Notes under the pieces: model-generated
The model's database searches: none
What the model was told of the DNA's origin: nothing
What the model saw: the letters and a program-made list of their open reading frames with translations, nothing else
In this document: positions 6,608 to 15,097 of the stretch, piece after piece
Layout of the letters: every line of letters starts with the position of its first letter
How positions within the stretch are numbered: the stretch's first letter is position 1
Made by a program: the position numbers and the translations under genes
From: Planctomycetales bacterium
GTDB taxonomy: Bacteria; Planctomycetota; SBBH01
Direction: 5' to 3'
Assembly: GCA_005239795.1 (NCBI GenBank)
Contig: SBBH01000016.1
Location: 1-20,037 of the forward strand
Length of the DNA: 20,037 bases

Positions 6608-7594
6608 GTGGGCCAACCGCCTACACGTCTTTTCACCGGTTTCCAGCCCACCGGCGAGCTTCACTTGGGCAACTACGTCGGCGCCATCTCCCAGTCGCTC
6701 ACGTTGGCGGGAGAGTACGACGCGATCTTCTGCATCGTCGACTATCATGCGCTGACGCACGAAAACGACCCCAAGACTCTTTCGGAAAACGCCCTCAAGG
6801 CGGCGGCGATGCTCCTGGCTTGCGGCCTGACGCCGGACCGGTGCACGCTTTTCATCCAGTCGCAGGTGCCGGAGCACACGGAACTGGCCTGGATCTTGGG
6901 GACGGTCACCCCGATGGGGGACCTTTCCCGCATGACCCAGTACAAGGACAAGGCGAAATCCCAAGCCGACAACGTCAATGCCGGGCTCTTCACTTACCCG
7001 GTCCTGCAGGCGGCCGACATCCTCCTATACAAGGCGGTGGTCGTCCCGGTGGGGGAGGATCAGGCCCAGCATCTGGAGCTCTCGCGCGAGATCGCCCGAA
7101 AATTCAACGCGCGCTTCGGCCCTGTCTTTCCGGAGCCGGCAACGCTCCTGACGGCAACCCCGCGGATCATGGGCACAGACGGCAAGCGGAAGATGTCGAA
7201 GAGCCTCGGGAACCACATCGGGATCGCGGAAGAACCCGACCAGGTCTGGAAGAAGCTTTCCACCGCCGTCACCGATGAGAACCGCAAGCGCCGGACCGAT
7301 CCAGGGAACCCCGACGTCTGCAACATCTACACTCTCCATAAATTCTTCACGGAGGTCCCGCAAGTCCGCGAGATCGACCGGGATTGTCGTTCGGCGGCCA
7401 TCGGGTGTGTTGATTGCAAGAAGATCCTTGCGGGCACGATCGAAGCGCGGCTGGGACCCACCAGGCAGCGCTACCAGGAGCTGATGCACAACCCCGCCGA
7501 GATCCAGAAGGCGCTTGAGGCCGGCGGCGCGCGGTGCCGCACAATCGCGCGGGAAACAATGAAGGAAGTCCGAAGGGCCGTGGGACTCGCATGA
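6608..7594 (+). CDS. trpS: Tryptophan--tRNA ligase
   Basis: This 328-residue class I synthetase charges tRNA-Trp in the cytoplasm; the length is typical of bacterial TrpS. The HIGH-type motif is 'HLGN' at residues 19-22, within 'FTGFQPTGELHLGNY'. 'GEDQAQHLELSREIA' is the conserved segment of the active-site domain, and KMSKS is at 195-199. The start is the GTG at 6608, which gives the conserved N-terminus and follows the promoter by 6 nt. It overlaps scpA by ATGA, and trpS next to scpA is a recurrent bacterial gene pair. It leads a four-gene operon: trpS, scpA, LptA-like, TPR. Chromosome segregation, translation and envelope functions are therefore driven from one promoter. Confidence 0.96.
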   Translation: MGQPPTRLFTGFQPTGELHLGNYVGAISQSLTLAGEYDAIFCIVDYHALTHENDPKTLSENALKAAAMLLACGLTPDRCTLFIQSQVPEHTELAWILGTVTPMGDLSRMTQYKDKAKSQADNVNAGLFTYPVLQAADILLYKAVVVPVGEDQAQHLELSREIARKFNARFGPVFPEPATLLTATPRIMGTDGKRKMSKSLGNHIGIAEEPDQVWKKLSTAVTDENRKRRTDPGNPDVCNIYTLHKFFTEVPQVREIDRDCRSAAIGCVDCKKILAGTIEARLGPTRQRYQELMHNPAEIQKALEAGGARCRTIARETMKEVRRAVGLA

Positions 7595-8334
7595 GCGAAT
7601 ACCACGTCCAGCTGCCTGTCTTCTCGGGGCCGATGGATCTCCTCTTGCATCTTGTGCGCGAAAAGGAGGTGGCGGCCGCCGAACTCCCCCTGGCCCCGAT
7701 CGCCGACCAGTTCCTGGAGTACACCCAGGCGCTCCAAGAAGTGGATCTCGACCAGGGGGGAGAGTTCCTGCTTCTCGCCTCGACCCTGATGGAGATCAAA
7801 TCCCGCGAGCTCCTGCCGGAGCCGACCCTTGAAGAGGTCCAGGAGCTGGAGGAGCTCAGGACCGATCTCATTCAGAAGCTTCTGGAATACCGCCAGATCC
7901 GAGATGCCGCTGGAGATCTGGCGCGCCGTTTCGAGGCGCAGTCGGTCCTGTTCGGCCGCGATGTCCCTCCACCCGAACCTGACCCAGCGGCTGCGGTGTC
8001 GGAGACCCCTTTGTCGATGGAAGTGTGGGATCTCGTGAAGGCGTTCACGCGTGTCCTGCGCGAGACGGGAGAAGCCCGCCCCCTCGGGGTGCGTTATGAA
8101 GAGGTCCCCGTCGCGCTCCACATGGAACGGGTCGTCAAACGGGTTGCGGCGGCGGGAGAGGAAGGGCTCACGTTCCTGGATCTGGGCGAATCCGGTCGGG
8201 ACCGGCTCTATTGGATCGGGCAGTTTTTGGCGCTTTTGGAGCTTGTGCGTCTTGCGAAGGTCGGCGTTCGCCAGTCGGCCGACGGCCAGATCCGTGTGTT
8301 TCCCAAGGAGTCCGCGTCAGGGGAGAACTCATGA
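7591..8334 (+). CDS. scpA: Segregation and condensation protein A (kleisin)
   Basis: This 247-residue protein is the kleisin subunit that bridges SMC heads in the bacterial condensin complex on the nucleoid. The N-terminal SMC-binding signature is clear: 'VFSGPMDLLLHLVREKE' followed by 'PIADQFLEYTQ' and 'EFLLLASTLMEIKSRELLP'. The C-terminal winged-helix region is represented by 'TFLDLGESGRDRLYWI' and 'FLALLELVRLAKV'. The ATG at 7591 overlaps the trpS stop by ATGA. The usual partner gene scpB does not follow; an exported LptA-like protein does, so scpB must lie elsewhere in the genome or be absent. The length is normal for the family. Confidence 0.93.
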   Translation: MSEYHVQLPVFSGPMDLLLHLVREKEVAAAELPLAPIADQFLEYTQALQEVDLDQGGEFLLLASTLMEIKSRELLPEPTLEEVQELEELRTDLIQKLLEYRQIRDAAGDLARRFEAQSVLFGRDVPPPEPDPAAAVSETPLSMEVWDLVKAFTRVLRETGEARPLGVRYEEVPVALHMERVVKRVAAAGEEGLTFLDLGESGRDRLYWIGQFLALLELVRLAKVGVRQSADGQIRVFPKESASGENS

Positions 8335-9092
8335 CGGAGCGTCTCCTTTTTTTTTATTTCTTGCTGGTTCTGTTGACGTTGGCGGCAGGCGCCGTCGAGG
8401 GCGGACCCGCTCCCATGCCCGTGACGTCCACACCGACAAAGGAAAAGGCACTGGCGCGGATCGACTTTTATGATGCGAAAACGGGACGTGTGTATCTCGT
8501 GGTTTACTATGAGCAGATGACACATGAGGGAGGGGGAGCGGTTCGGTTCGTGAAGCCACACGCGATTTTCATCCCCCGCGAGGGAACGTCACTTGACGAC
8601 ATGCTGCGAGATCCTGTCGCCCAGGTCATGGGAGAGACGGGTCGGTACGATCCAGCGCGTCAGGTCTTCCATGTCAGGGAGGCCCAGACGGTGTTCAAAG
8701 CGGCGGTGGCGTCCGGCGGGGAGAGAGAGACGAAAGCGACGGGGTCTCCTGTGCCCGTTGAGATCACGTCAAAGCGTCTGGATGCTTTCCCAGGAGAGGC
8801 GCGCGCCGTCTATGAGGAGGAGGTGCGCCTCGTCCGAGGAGAGACCCACGTCGTCTGCGATGTCCTGCATGTTTTTTGGGATGCCAACACGCGCGAGATC
8901 CTTTCGGCCCGAGCGATGGGGCGTCCTGTGGTAGCCCGTCGTGAGGCAAGAGGGAAAGAGGAGTCTTTTGAAGCGTTTCTCGTGGAGGTGGAATTTCCCT
9001 CGGGGCGCATGGTCCTTCCCGAAGGATCGAAGGGGCGCGTGAGCTTCCTGGCTCCTGGGCTTTTTCGGTCCGAGACCGGGAGCGTGCAATGA
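8331..9092 (+). CDS. Exported LptA/OstA-like protein (tentative)
   Basis: This is a 253-residue protein with a hydrophobic signal sequence ('LLFFYFLLVLLTLAAGAV', cleavage near residue 21). The Phe-rich part is encoded across a run of nine T at 8347-8355. Residues about 150-215 resemble the OstA/LptA beta-jellyroll that carries lipopolysaccharide across the periplasm: 'ITSKRLDAF', 'ARAVYEEEVRLVRGETHVVCD' with alternating hydrophobic strands, then a Gly/Pro turn before 'VVARREARG'. The N-terminal half is also beta-rich but unrecognised. It overlaps scpA (ATGA, within a CTCATGA heptamer) and the TPR gene (ATGA). The secretion signal is firm; the LptA-like call is by eye only and could be wrong. 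Confidence 0.55.
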   Translation: MTERLLFFYFLLVLLTLAAGAVEGGPAPMPVTSTPTKEKALARIDFYDAKTGRVYLVVYYEQMTHEGGGAVRFVKPHAIFIPREGTSLDDMLRDPVAQVMGETGRYDPARQVFHVREAQTVFKAAVASGGERETKATGSPVPVEITSKRLDAFPGEARAVYEEEVRLVRGETHVVCDVLHVFWDANTREILSARAMGRPVVARREARGKEESFEAFLVEVEFPSGRMVLPEGSKGRVSFLAPGLFRSETGSVQ

Positions 9093-9889
9093 CCGCTACG
9101 GATCTGAGGCCGCTTCAGGAGATCCAGGACGCCTGGGAATCGGGGCTTCGCGAGGAAGCGCTCGCCTCCTGCGAACGCCTGGCCGTGCGCGAGCCGGGGA
9201 ACGTCTACGTTTTGAACGCCTTGGGGTGCTTCTACCAAGAGTTGGGACGGGCCGATGCGGCCGTCGCAGCCTTCACGCGCGCCCTCTCGATCCTGCCGGA
9301 GAACAACCATCTCCGGAACAATCTCGCTTATGTCCTCTTCCAGACAGGGAATTTTGAGGAGGCGGAGGCGCTTTTCCGGCAGGTTTTGGCGCGCGACCCC
9401 TGCGATCAGGAGGTCTTGAATAACCTGGGTCTTCTCCTATCGGCCGATGGCCGCTACGCCGAGGCGCTCGAGGTGTTCCATGAGATGCTGCTGTCCACGC
9501 CGAGCTCCGCGGAGGTCCGGAACAATTTGGGGTGCCTTTACCGCAAGACGGGTCAGTATGAGGCGGCTGTCCGTGAGTTCTCGCGGCTGGTGGAGATCGC
9601 GCCGGAAGATTCCGAGGCTCGCAACAACCTCGCTTGCGCCTTGGCGGCCTCTGGAGAGCTGGAGAGGGGTCTGGGCATACTCGAGGAGGCGGTGCGGCAA
9701 TTCCCGGCTGTGCCGCTTTTACGTTACAACTTGGCCATGCTGGCTGTGAAGGCCGCCCGGGAGGATCTGGCGCTGGCGTCGCTTGAGGCATACCGGGCGT
9801 CCGGCGGGGACCCCTACCGGGCAGACCAGGTCGCCGAGCTCCTGGAGGCGCTCCGGGACTCCCGCGGAGGGGCGTCGACGGCGTCCTGA
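9089..9889 (+). CDS. TPR-repeat protein
   Basis: This 266-residue protein is made almost entirely of tetratricopeptide repeats from about residue 8 to 250. Typical cores include 'ALGCFYQELGRADAAVAAF', 'NLAYVLFQTGNFEEAEALF', 'NLGLLLSADGRYAEALEVF', 'NLGCLYRKTGQYEAAVREF' and 'NLACALAASGELERGLGIL'. There is no signal peptide or membrane helix, so it is probably a cytoplasmic scaffold. The ATG at 9089 overlaps the previous stop by ATGA and the gene is last in the trpS operon. TPR cores mediate protein-protein contacts; the partner cannot be told from the sequence. A 5-bp hairpin right after the stop (9890-9905) lacks a T tract. Confidence 0.9.
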   Translation: MTATDLRPLQEIQDAWESGLREEALASCERLAVREPGNVYVLNALGCFYQELGRADAAVAAFTRALSILPENNHLRNNLAYVLFQTGNFEEAEALFRQVLARDPCDQEVLNNLGLLLSADGRYAEALEVFHEMLLSTPSSAEVRNNLGCLYRKTGQYEAAVREFSRLVEIAPEDSEARNNLACALAASGELERGLGILEEAVRQFPAVPLLRYNLAMLAVKAAREDLALASLEAYRASGGDPYRADQVAELLEALRDSRGGASTAS

Positions 9890-9922
9890 CCCCTTTGCTC
9901 AGGGGCCGTGCGGAAATAACTT

Positions 9923-9953
9923 TTGTAGATATTTCGCCGGGTCTCCTTAGAAT
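9923..9953 (+). promoter_or_regulatory. Putative promoter of the nuoI-N operon
   Basis: TAGAAT at 9948-9953 is a good -10 match (5 of 6). TTGTAG at 9923-9928 is a weak -35 with a long 19-bp spacer. The -10 ends 9 nt before the nuoI ATG at 9963, so the leader would be about 0-3 nt. There is no Shine-Dalgarno. The placement in the only gap (9890-9962) before the nuo cluster supports it. Confidence 0.4.
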
Positions 9954-9962
9954 GACCGACCG

Positions 9963-10502
9963 ATGTCGGCCGCCAGGGCGGGCTACTTCAAGGACATCTA
10001 CCTTACGCTCAAATCGACCGCCATCGGGATGGCGATCACGGCGAAGCATCTTTTTACGCCTGCGGTGACCCAGCAGTATCCGACTGAAAAATGGAAACTT
10101 CCGTCGGGTTACCGGGGCATGCTCTTTAACGATGTCGACGATTGCATCGTCTGCAACCAGTGCGCCGACGTCTGCCCGGCCGAGTGCATTCTGATTGAGG
10201 GGGACCGGGCCGAGAAGACGGAAGACTTGGGCGCGACGACCGACGGCACCAAGAAGCGGATCAAGCTCAAACGGTTCGACATCGAACTCAACCACTGCCT
10301 GTGGTGTGGCCTCTGCACGGAAGTCTGCCCCACCGAGTGCCTGGTGATGACCGAGGAGTACGAATTCTCCAGTTTCCAGCGCGAGGGGCTCTACATGGAC
10401 TACATCCCTAAGGAGTGGAACCCCGTCAAGGCGGTTCTGCCCGCCGCCCCGGCGCCTGCCGGGGGAACTGAGAGCTCAGGTCCAGAAAAGAAGCCGACAT
10501 GA
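9963..10502 (+). CDS. nuoI: NADH-quinone oxidoreductase subunit I (complex I, 2x 4Fe-4S)
   Basis: This is a 179-residue ferredoxin-like subunit of the complex I peripheral arm. It carries clusters N6a and N6b, which pass electrons toward NuoB and the quinone site. Both motifs are complete: C61-x2-C64-x2-C67-x3-C71-P ('CIVCNQCADVCP') and C112-x2-C115-x2-C118-x3-C122-P ('CLWCGLCTEVCP'). An amphipathic N-terminal helix ('YLTLKSTAIGMAITAKHLF') is typical of membrane-docking NuoI. The C-terminus ends in a Pro/Ala-rich tail. It is the first gene of the nuo block here; nuoA-H do not precede it. It overlaps nuoJ by ATGA. Confidence 0.95.
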   Translation: MSAARAGYFKDIYLTLKSTAIGMAITAKHLFTPAVTQQYPTEKWKLPSGYRGMLFNDVDDCIVCNQCADVCPAECILIEGDRAEKTEDLGATTDGTKKRIKLKRFDIELNHCLWCGLCTEVCPTECLVMTEEYEFSSFQREGLYMDYIPKEWNPVKAVLPAAPAPAGGTESSGPEKKPT

Positions 10503-11086
10503 CCCTGCCGGATCTCATGTTCTGGCCGTTTGCCGTCCTGACGCTGTGGGCGGCTGGGGTCGTCGCTTTCTCTGGAAACATTCTGCGGAGCGGCTTCTCG
10601 CTTCTTTTGTGCTTCTTCGGCGTGGCAGGGCTGTATGTCCTGCTTGGGGCCGATCTTCTGGCCGGCGTTCAGGTTCTCCTCTACGTCGGAGGGATCGTGG
10701 TTCTGATCCTGTTTGCGATCCTGGTGACGCATAAGATCCGCGACGCCCATGTCTCGAACGAATCCCGGGGAACGCTCTCGGCGGCCATGCTCTCGGCAGC
10801 TGTCTTTGCGATCCTGGCCTCGGCGGCCCTCACCTTTCCGCGCACGCCGCCGGCGCCGGCGGCCCCCACCACGGCGTCGATCGGGAATGCGCTTTTGACG
10901 AAGTATCTCCTGCCGTTCGAGGCGGTGTCGATCCTGCTGCTCGCGGCTCTTGTCGGGGCGGTGATCCTGGTCCGCAAGGAGGTCCGGCCTGAAGAGGGAG
11001 ACGCGACAGTAGGGGGCGGACTTCACCTGAAAGAGCCGGGAGAACAAAGTGAGCGCAAAGAGGAAAAGATGGGGCCCCATGACTGA
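10499..11086 (+). CDS. nuoJ: NADH-quinone oxidoreductase subunit J
   Basis: This 195-residue membrane subunit of complex I has about five transmembrane helices. The diagnostic NuoJ stretch is 'LLAGVQVLLYVGGIVVLILF', which includes the pi-bulge helix of TMH3, followed by 'VTHKI'. The last helix 'SILLLAALVGAVILVRKE' is typical. The C-terminal 30 residues are charged and extend past the usual end; the coding sequence there overlaps the nuoK start. Coupled to nuoI by ATGA. Confidence 0.92.
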   Translation: MTLPDLMFWPFAVLTLWAAGVVAFSGNILRSGFSLLLCFFGVAGLYVLLGADLLAGVQVLLYVGGIVVLILFAILVTHKIRDAHVSNESRGTLSAAMLSAAVFAILASAALTFPRTPPAPAAPTTASIGNALLTKYLLPFEAVSILLLAALVGAVILVRKEVRPEEGDATVGGGLHLKEPGEQSERKEEKMGPHD

Positions 11087-11405
11087 GGCGGTTTTGGACG
11101 TCCACGTGCGCCACTACCTGTTGTTGGCGGCGGCCCTCTTTTCCCTGGGGTTCTATGTGGTCCTCACGCGGCGTAACGCCGTCGCGGCCCTTATGGGGAT
11201 CGAGCTCATTCTGAATGCCGCCAACATCAACTTCGCGGCTTTTTCTCAATATCTTTTCGCGGGACGCGTCGAGGGGCAGGTGATGGCCATCTTCGTGATC
11301 CTCTTGGCGGCGGCCGAGGCGGTGATCGCGCTGGCGATCGTGCTGGCGCTCTACCATTCGACCCAAAGCGTCAACATCGACGAGGCGGACCGACTGAGGT
11401 TTTAA
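11079..11405 (+). CDS. nuoK: NADH-quinone oxidoreductase subunit K
   Basis: This is a small membrane subunit of complex I with three transmembrane helices, related to MrpC. The motif 'GIELILNAANINF' is the conserved TMH2 containing the essential membrane Glu, and 'AAAEAVIALAIVLALY' is TMH3 with a second conserved Glu. I chose the ATG at 11079, giving 108 residues, close to the usual 100. The in-frame GTG at 11049 would add ten basic residues. Either way it overlaps the nuoJ 3' end. Family assignment is secure; the start is less so. Confidence 0.92.
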   Translation: MTEAVLDVHVRHYLLLAAALFSLGFYVVLTRRNAVAALMGIELILNAANINFAAFSQYLFAGRVEGQVMAIFVILLAAAEAVIALAIVLALYHSTQSVNIDEADRLRF

Positions 11406-11415
11406 CCCCCTTTTC

Positions 11416-13527
11416 ATGGACATCTGCACCGCGGCGTTGGCGATCGTGCTTCTTCCCCTGGCGGCCTTCGCCGTCCAGATTTTCGTAGGGCGCCGGCTCC
11501 CTCGCTCGGGCGACTTCGTCTCGACCGGGGCGATCCTGGCGGCGCTGGCTTTAAGCCTCTGGATTTTCGCACGGGCTTGGACACCCGGCACGCTACCAGC
11601 CCAGGCGGAGCGCACCTGGATCGATCTGGCGGCGCTCAAGCTCGTCGCCGGGATCCACATTGACGGTCTTGCGGCGGTCATGCTGGTCGTGGTGACGCTC
11701 GTCTCGTCGCTGGTGCACATCTATTCGATCGGCTACATGCACGGGGACCTCCGCTACTCGCGCTATTTCGCGTACTTGTCGCTTTTCTCATTTTCGATGC
11801 TGGGGCTCGTGGTCGTCGACAACCTGCTCTTTCTTTTTGTCTTTTGGGAGCTGGTGGGCGTGAGCTCTTATTTCCTGATTGGATTCTGGTTCGAAAAGCC
11901 CTCGGCCGCCGATGCCTCGAAGAAGGCGTTTCTTGTGAATCGCGTCGGTGACATCGGCTTTTTTATCGGCGTCATGATGGTGTTCGTGCTCACCGGCGCG
12001 TTCGCCTTCGACCAGGTGTTCGCCGGGGCCAAGGCGTCCCCGGCGTCCCCGGTGCTGTGGACCCTGGCGGGTCTGTGTCTTTTCTGCGGGGCGATCGGGA
12101 AATCGGCGCAATTCCCCCTGCACGTCTGGCTCCCCGACGCCATGGAAGGCCCCACGCCCGTCTCAGCCCTGATCCATGCCGCGACGATGGTGGCCGCCGG
12201 CGTCTATATGGTGGGAAGGATTTTCCCCATCCTGACGTCCCAGGCGCTCGCCGTCATCTGCGTCGTGGGGACGGTCACGGCGGTCATGGCCGCCACCATC
12301 GCTCTTGTGCAGAACGACATCAAGAAGGTTCTCGCCTATTCGACAGTCTCACAGTTGGGGTTCATGATCCTGGCTCTCGGAGCCGGAGGGTACGTGGCCG
12401 GGCTCTTCCACCTGGCGACGCACGCGGCGTTCAAGGCGTGCCTCTTTTTGGGGTCTGGCTCCGTGATCCACGCCGTCCACACGCAGGACATCCAGAAGAT
12501 GGGGGGGCTCGCCAAGAAGATGCCCGTCACCTTCTGGACGTTCCTGGTGGCCACCTTGGCCATCGCCGGGCTCCCCTTTGTGACCTCTGGGTTTTTCAGC
12601 AAGGACATGATCATCGCCCAGTGTTTCGAGCAGGCTCTCGGCCACGGCGGGGCGTGGCGGGTCCTCCCCTGGGTGGTGGTGGGGACGGCGGGGCTCACCG
12701 CTTTCTATATGTTCCGTCTGGTGGTGCTCACCTTCCTGGGCCATCCCCGCGACCACCACGCCTACGACCATGCACATGAGTCCCCTGGGGTGATGACGGC
12801 CCCCTTGGTGATCCTGGCCGCTCTCTCCCTGGGGCCTGTCTTTGGCCTCGGCGGCTCCGGCGGCCTCTCGGGGGTTTTCTCGGGCCAGGGATGGTTCCAG
12901 GAAATGGTCCAGGCGCCGGCGCCGCTTTTTAGCCAAGCGGTGGCGCCGTCCCACGGCGTCCATGGTGGTGAGGGGCACGGCATTGCCCACCAGGCGCACA
13001 CGCTGACGATGGCGACGGCGATCCCCGTATCGCTCGGGATGATCGCGCTGTCGCTCTTTCTCTACTTGAAAAAACCGGAGATCCCCGAGACCCTGGCCGC
13101 GCGCTGCGGGGGGCTCTACCGGTTCCTTCTCAATAAGTGGTACATCGACGAGTTGTATGAGGCGACGGTGATCCGCGCGACGATGCTGGCTGCGAAGGGG
13201 ATGGCGGTTTTCGATCTGGCGGTGATCGACGGGGCGGTGAACGCCGCCGGGAGCGGCACGGTGAAGACGGCTGCCGGCACCGGGCGCTTCGACAACGGCG
13301 CAGTGGACGGCGCCGTCAACGGCGTCGGGATCGGGACGTTCCTGGCGGGACAAGCCCTGCGGCTTGTCCAGTCGGGCCGCCTGCAGACGTACCTTGGGTT
13401 CTTGGCCGCCGGGGTCATCCTGGCCGTGGCCTGGCAGTTCTCGATTCTGTGGGGGGCGGTGCTTCTTCTGTGCGTGGCTGTGTCGCTGCCGGTGGTGACC
13501 GATCTTCTGGGAGGACGCGATGAGTGA
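11416..13527 (+). CDS. nuoL: NADH-quinone oxidoreductase subunit L (antiporter-like)
   Basis: This is a 703-residue proton-pumping subunit with the Proton_antipo core. Key sequences are 'FVFWELVGVSSYFLIGFW' (the conserved Glu and surrounding helix), 'FPLHVWLPDAMEGPTPVSAL' with 'HAATMVAAGVYMV', and 'HLATHAAFKACLFLGSG'. It is somewhat longer than typical NuoL (about 610-650). The extra length is a His/Gly-rich loop near residues 500-525 ('HGVHGGEGHGIAHQAH') and a C-terminal region with two similar segments ('VIDGAVNAAGSGT', 'AVDGAVNGVGIGT') that belongs to the lateral helix/terminal helix region. No Shine-Dalgarno is visible before the ATG, 10 bp after nuoK. It overlaps nuoM by 8 bp. Confidence 0.96.
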   Translation: MDICTAALAIVLLPLAAFAVQIFVGRRLPRSGDFVSTGAILAALALSLWIFARAWTPGTLPAQAERTWIDLAALKLVAGIHIDGLAAVMLVVVTLVSSLVHIYSIGYMHGDLRYSRYFAYLSLFSFSMLGLVVVDNLLFLFVFWELVGVSSYFLIGFWFEKPSAADASKKAFLVNRVGDIGFFIGVMMVFVLTGAFAFDQVFAGAKASPASPVLWTLAGLCLFCGAIGKSAQFPLHVWLPDAMEGPTPVSALIHAATMVAAGVYMVGRIFPILTSQALAVICVVGTVTAVMAATIALVQNDIKKVLAYSTVSQLGFMILALGAGGYVAGLFHLATHAAFKACLFLGSGSVIHAVHTQDIQKMGGLAKKMPVTFWTFLVATLAIAGLPFVTSGFFSKDMIIAQCFEQALGHGGAWRVLPWVVVGTAGLTAFYMFRLVVLTFLGHPRDHHAYDHAHESPGVMTAPLVILAALSLGPVFGLGGSGGLSGVFSGQGWFQEMVQAPAPLFSQAVAPSHGVHGGEGHGIAHQAHTLTMATAIPVSLGMIALSLFLYLKKPEIPETLAARCGGLYRFLLNKWYIDELYEATVIRATMLAAKGMAVFDLAVIDGAVNAAGSGTVKTAAGTGRFDNGAVDGAVNGVGIGTFLAGQALRLVQSGRLQTYLGFLAAGVILAVAWQFSILWGAVLLLCVAVSLPVVTDLLGGRDE

Positions 13528-15091
13528 TGTCGTGAGCTGTGTGCTGTCCCATCCGTTGAGCACCATGGTGTTCGCTCCCGTCGCCGGGATGGCGGCGGTG
13601 CTTGCGCTGCCGCGCGGGGCGGTGTCGGCCATCCGGTGGATCTCGGCCTTTTTCGCGGCGATCCCTCTGGTGTTGGCCGTCTGGCTTTATGGCGCGTTCG
13701 ACCGCGCCTCTGGCGCCATGCAGCTCGTGGAGCGCACGAGTTGGATCCCCGCCTACAACATCGAATACTACGTGGGGGTCGACGGCCTCTCGGTCACGAT
13801 GGTTCTTCTGACGGCGCTTTTGTCTTTCCTGTGTATTTTCGCCTCGTGGGGGATCGAGAAGGGGGTGAAGGGTTTCTTTGCGATGTTCCTGCTTCTTGAA
13901 GCCGGGATGATGGGGGTGTTCGTCTCCCTCGACTTTTTCCTCTTCTACGTTTTCTGGGAAGTGATGCTTCTGCCGATGTATTTCTTGATCGGTGTCTGGG
14001 GCGGACCCCGCCGCGAGTACGCCGCGATCAAATTCTTCCTGTATACCCTGGCCGGATCGGTGCTGATGCTTTTGGTGATCCTCGCCTTCTACTGGGGCTC
14101 GGCGGTTGACGGGCACCGCTCCTTCGATATCGTCAAGCTCGCGGACCAGACGACCCACACGGGGATGTTGCGGGACAACCCGATGCTGGTGGCTTTCAGG
14201 ATTCCCGTGATCGGGACCGAGATCGATGTCTCTTACCGGATGCTTCTCTTCCTGGGACTTTTCATTGGGTTCGCGATCAAGGTGCCGGTCTTCCCGTTCC
14301 ACACGTGGCTTCCCGACGCCCACGTCGAGGCGCCGACGCCCATCAGCGTGATCCTGGCGGGCGTGCTCCTCAAGATGGGGACCTACGGGATCCTCCGGAT
14401 CAGCTATCCGATCCTCCCTGACGCGACGCTGGCCTTCGCCTGGATCCTGGCGGGGTTGGGCGTCGTCAACATCCTGTACGGGGCATTCTGCGCCATGGCG
14501 CAGACCGACCTTAAGAAGATGGTGGCCTACTCCTCGGTGAGCCATATGGGGTATGTCCTTCTTGGGATGGCGAGCTTCACCGACGCCGGCTTGAACGGTG
14601 CGCTCTTTCAGATGTTCAACCACGGCACGATCACGGCCATGCTCTTCTTGCTGGTGGGCGTCGTCTATGACCGGGCGCACCATCGGGAGATCGCCGGCTT
14701 CGGGGGCCTGGGCGTCCAGGTCCCCCGGTATATGGGGATCACGACGCTGGCGTGGTTCGCGGCGATCGGGCTTCCGGGGCTTTCTGGTTTCTGGAGCGAG
14801 GCGATGGTCTTCCTGGGGTCGTTCCAGAATCCAGCGACGCGCCTGTACGCGGTCCTAGCGGTCGGCGGCATCGTGATCGGGGCTGGCTACATGCTCTGGT
14901 CGCTCCAAAGGATCTTCCTGGGGCCCTTGAATGAGAAGTACAAGGACCTTCCGGAGATCAACGGCCGCGAGATTTTTACGCTGGCGCCGCTGGGGGCGAT
15001 TGTGATTTTTTTGGGTGTTTACCCGATGCCGGTCCTGAACTTGATCCGTGCGTCGGTCGAATCCCTGCGCGGGATGGTGGTGGGAGGGTAG
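13520..15091 (+). CDS. nuoM: NADH-quinone oxidoreductase subunit M (antiporter-like)
   Basis: This is a 523-residue antiporter-like membrane subunit. Diagnostic segments are 'YYVGVDGLSVTMVLLTALL', 'FYVFWEVMLLPMYFLIGVW' (the conserved Glu helix), 'PFHTWLPDAHVEAPTPISV' with 'LAGVLLKMGTYGILR', and 'AYSSVSHMGYVLLG'. The length matches the family. The ATG at 13520 lies in the nuoL 3' end, giving an 8-bp overlap that implies translational coupling. nuoN follows after 6 bp. Confidence 0.96.
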   Translation: MSDVVSCVLSHPLSTMVFAPVAGMAAVLALPRGAVSAIRWISAFFAAIPLVLAVWLYGAFDRASGAMQLVERTSWIPAYNIEYYVGVDGLSVTMVLLTALLSFLCIFASWGIEKGVKGFFAMFLLLEAGMMGVFVSLDFFLFYVFWEVMLLPMYFLIGVWGGPRREYAAIKFFLYTLAGSVLMLLVILAFYWGSAVDGHRSFDIVKLADQTTHTGMLRDNPMLVAFRIPVIGTEIDVSYRMLLFLGLFIGFAIKVPVFPFHTWLPDAHVEAPTPISVILAGVLLKMGTYGILRISYPILPDATLAFAWILAGLGVVNILYGAFCAMAQTDLKKMVAYSSVSHMGYVLLGMASFTDAGLNGALFQMFNHGTITAMLFLLVGVVYDRAHHREIAGFGGLGVQVPRYMGITTLAWFAAIGLPGLSGFWSEAMVFLGSFQNPATRLYAVLAVGGIVIGAGYMLWSLQRIFLGPLNEKYKDLPEINGREIFTLAPLGAIVIFLGVYPMPVLNLIRASVESLRGMVVGG

Positions 15092-15097
15092 TCGGGC

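Noticed and set aside
9890..9905. CCCCT/AGGGG hairpin after the TPR gene as an intrinsic terminator
   Set aside because: The stem is only 5 bp and no T tract follows; kept only as a remark.
9273..10295. 340-codon minus-strand ORF across the TPR gene and nuoI
   Set aside because: It spans two well-supported plus-strand genes, is rich in Pro/Arg/Gly, and shows no motif.
12349..14683. Long minus-strand ORFs (12349-13632 and 13415-14683) opposite nuoL and nuoM
   Set aside because: They encode His/Arg/Pro/Asp-rich low-complexity protein with no recognisable domain, and lie exactly antisense to conserved complex I genes; this is the usual GC-rich codon shadow.
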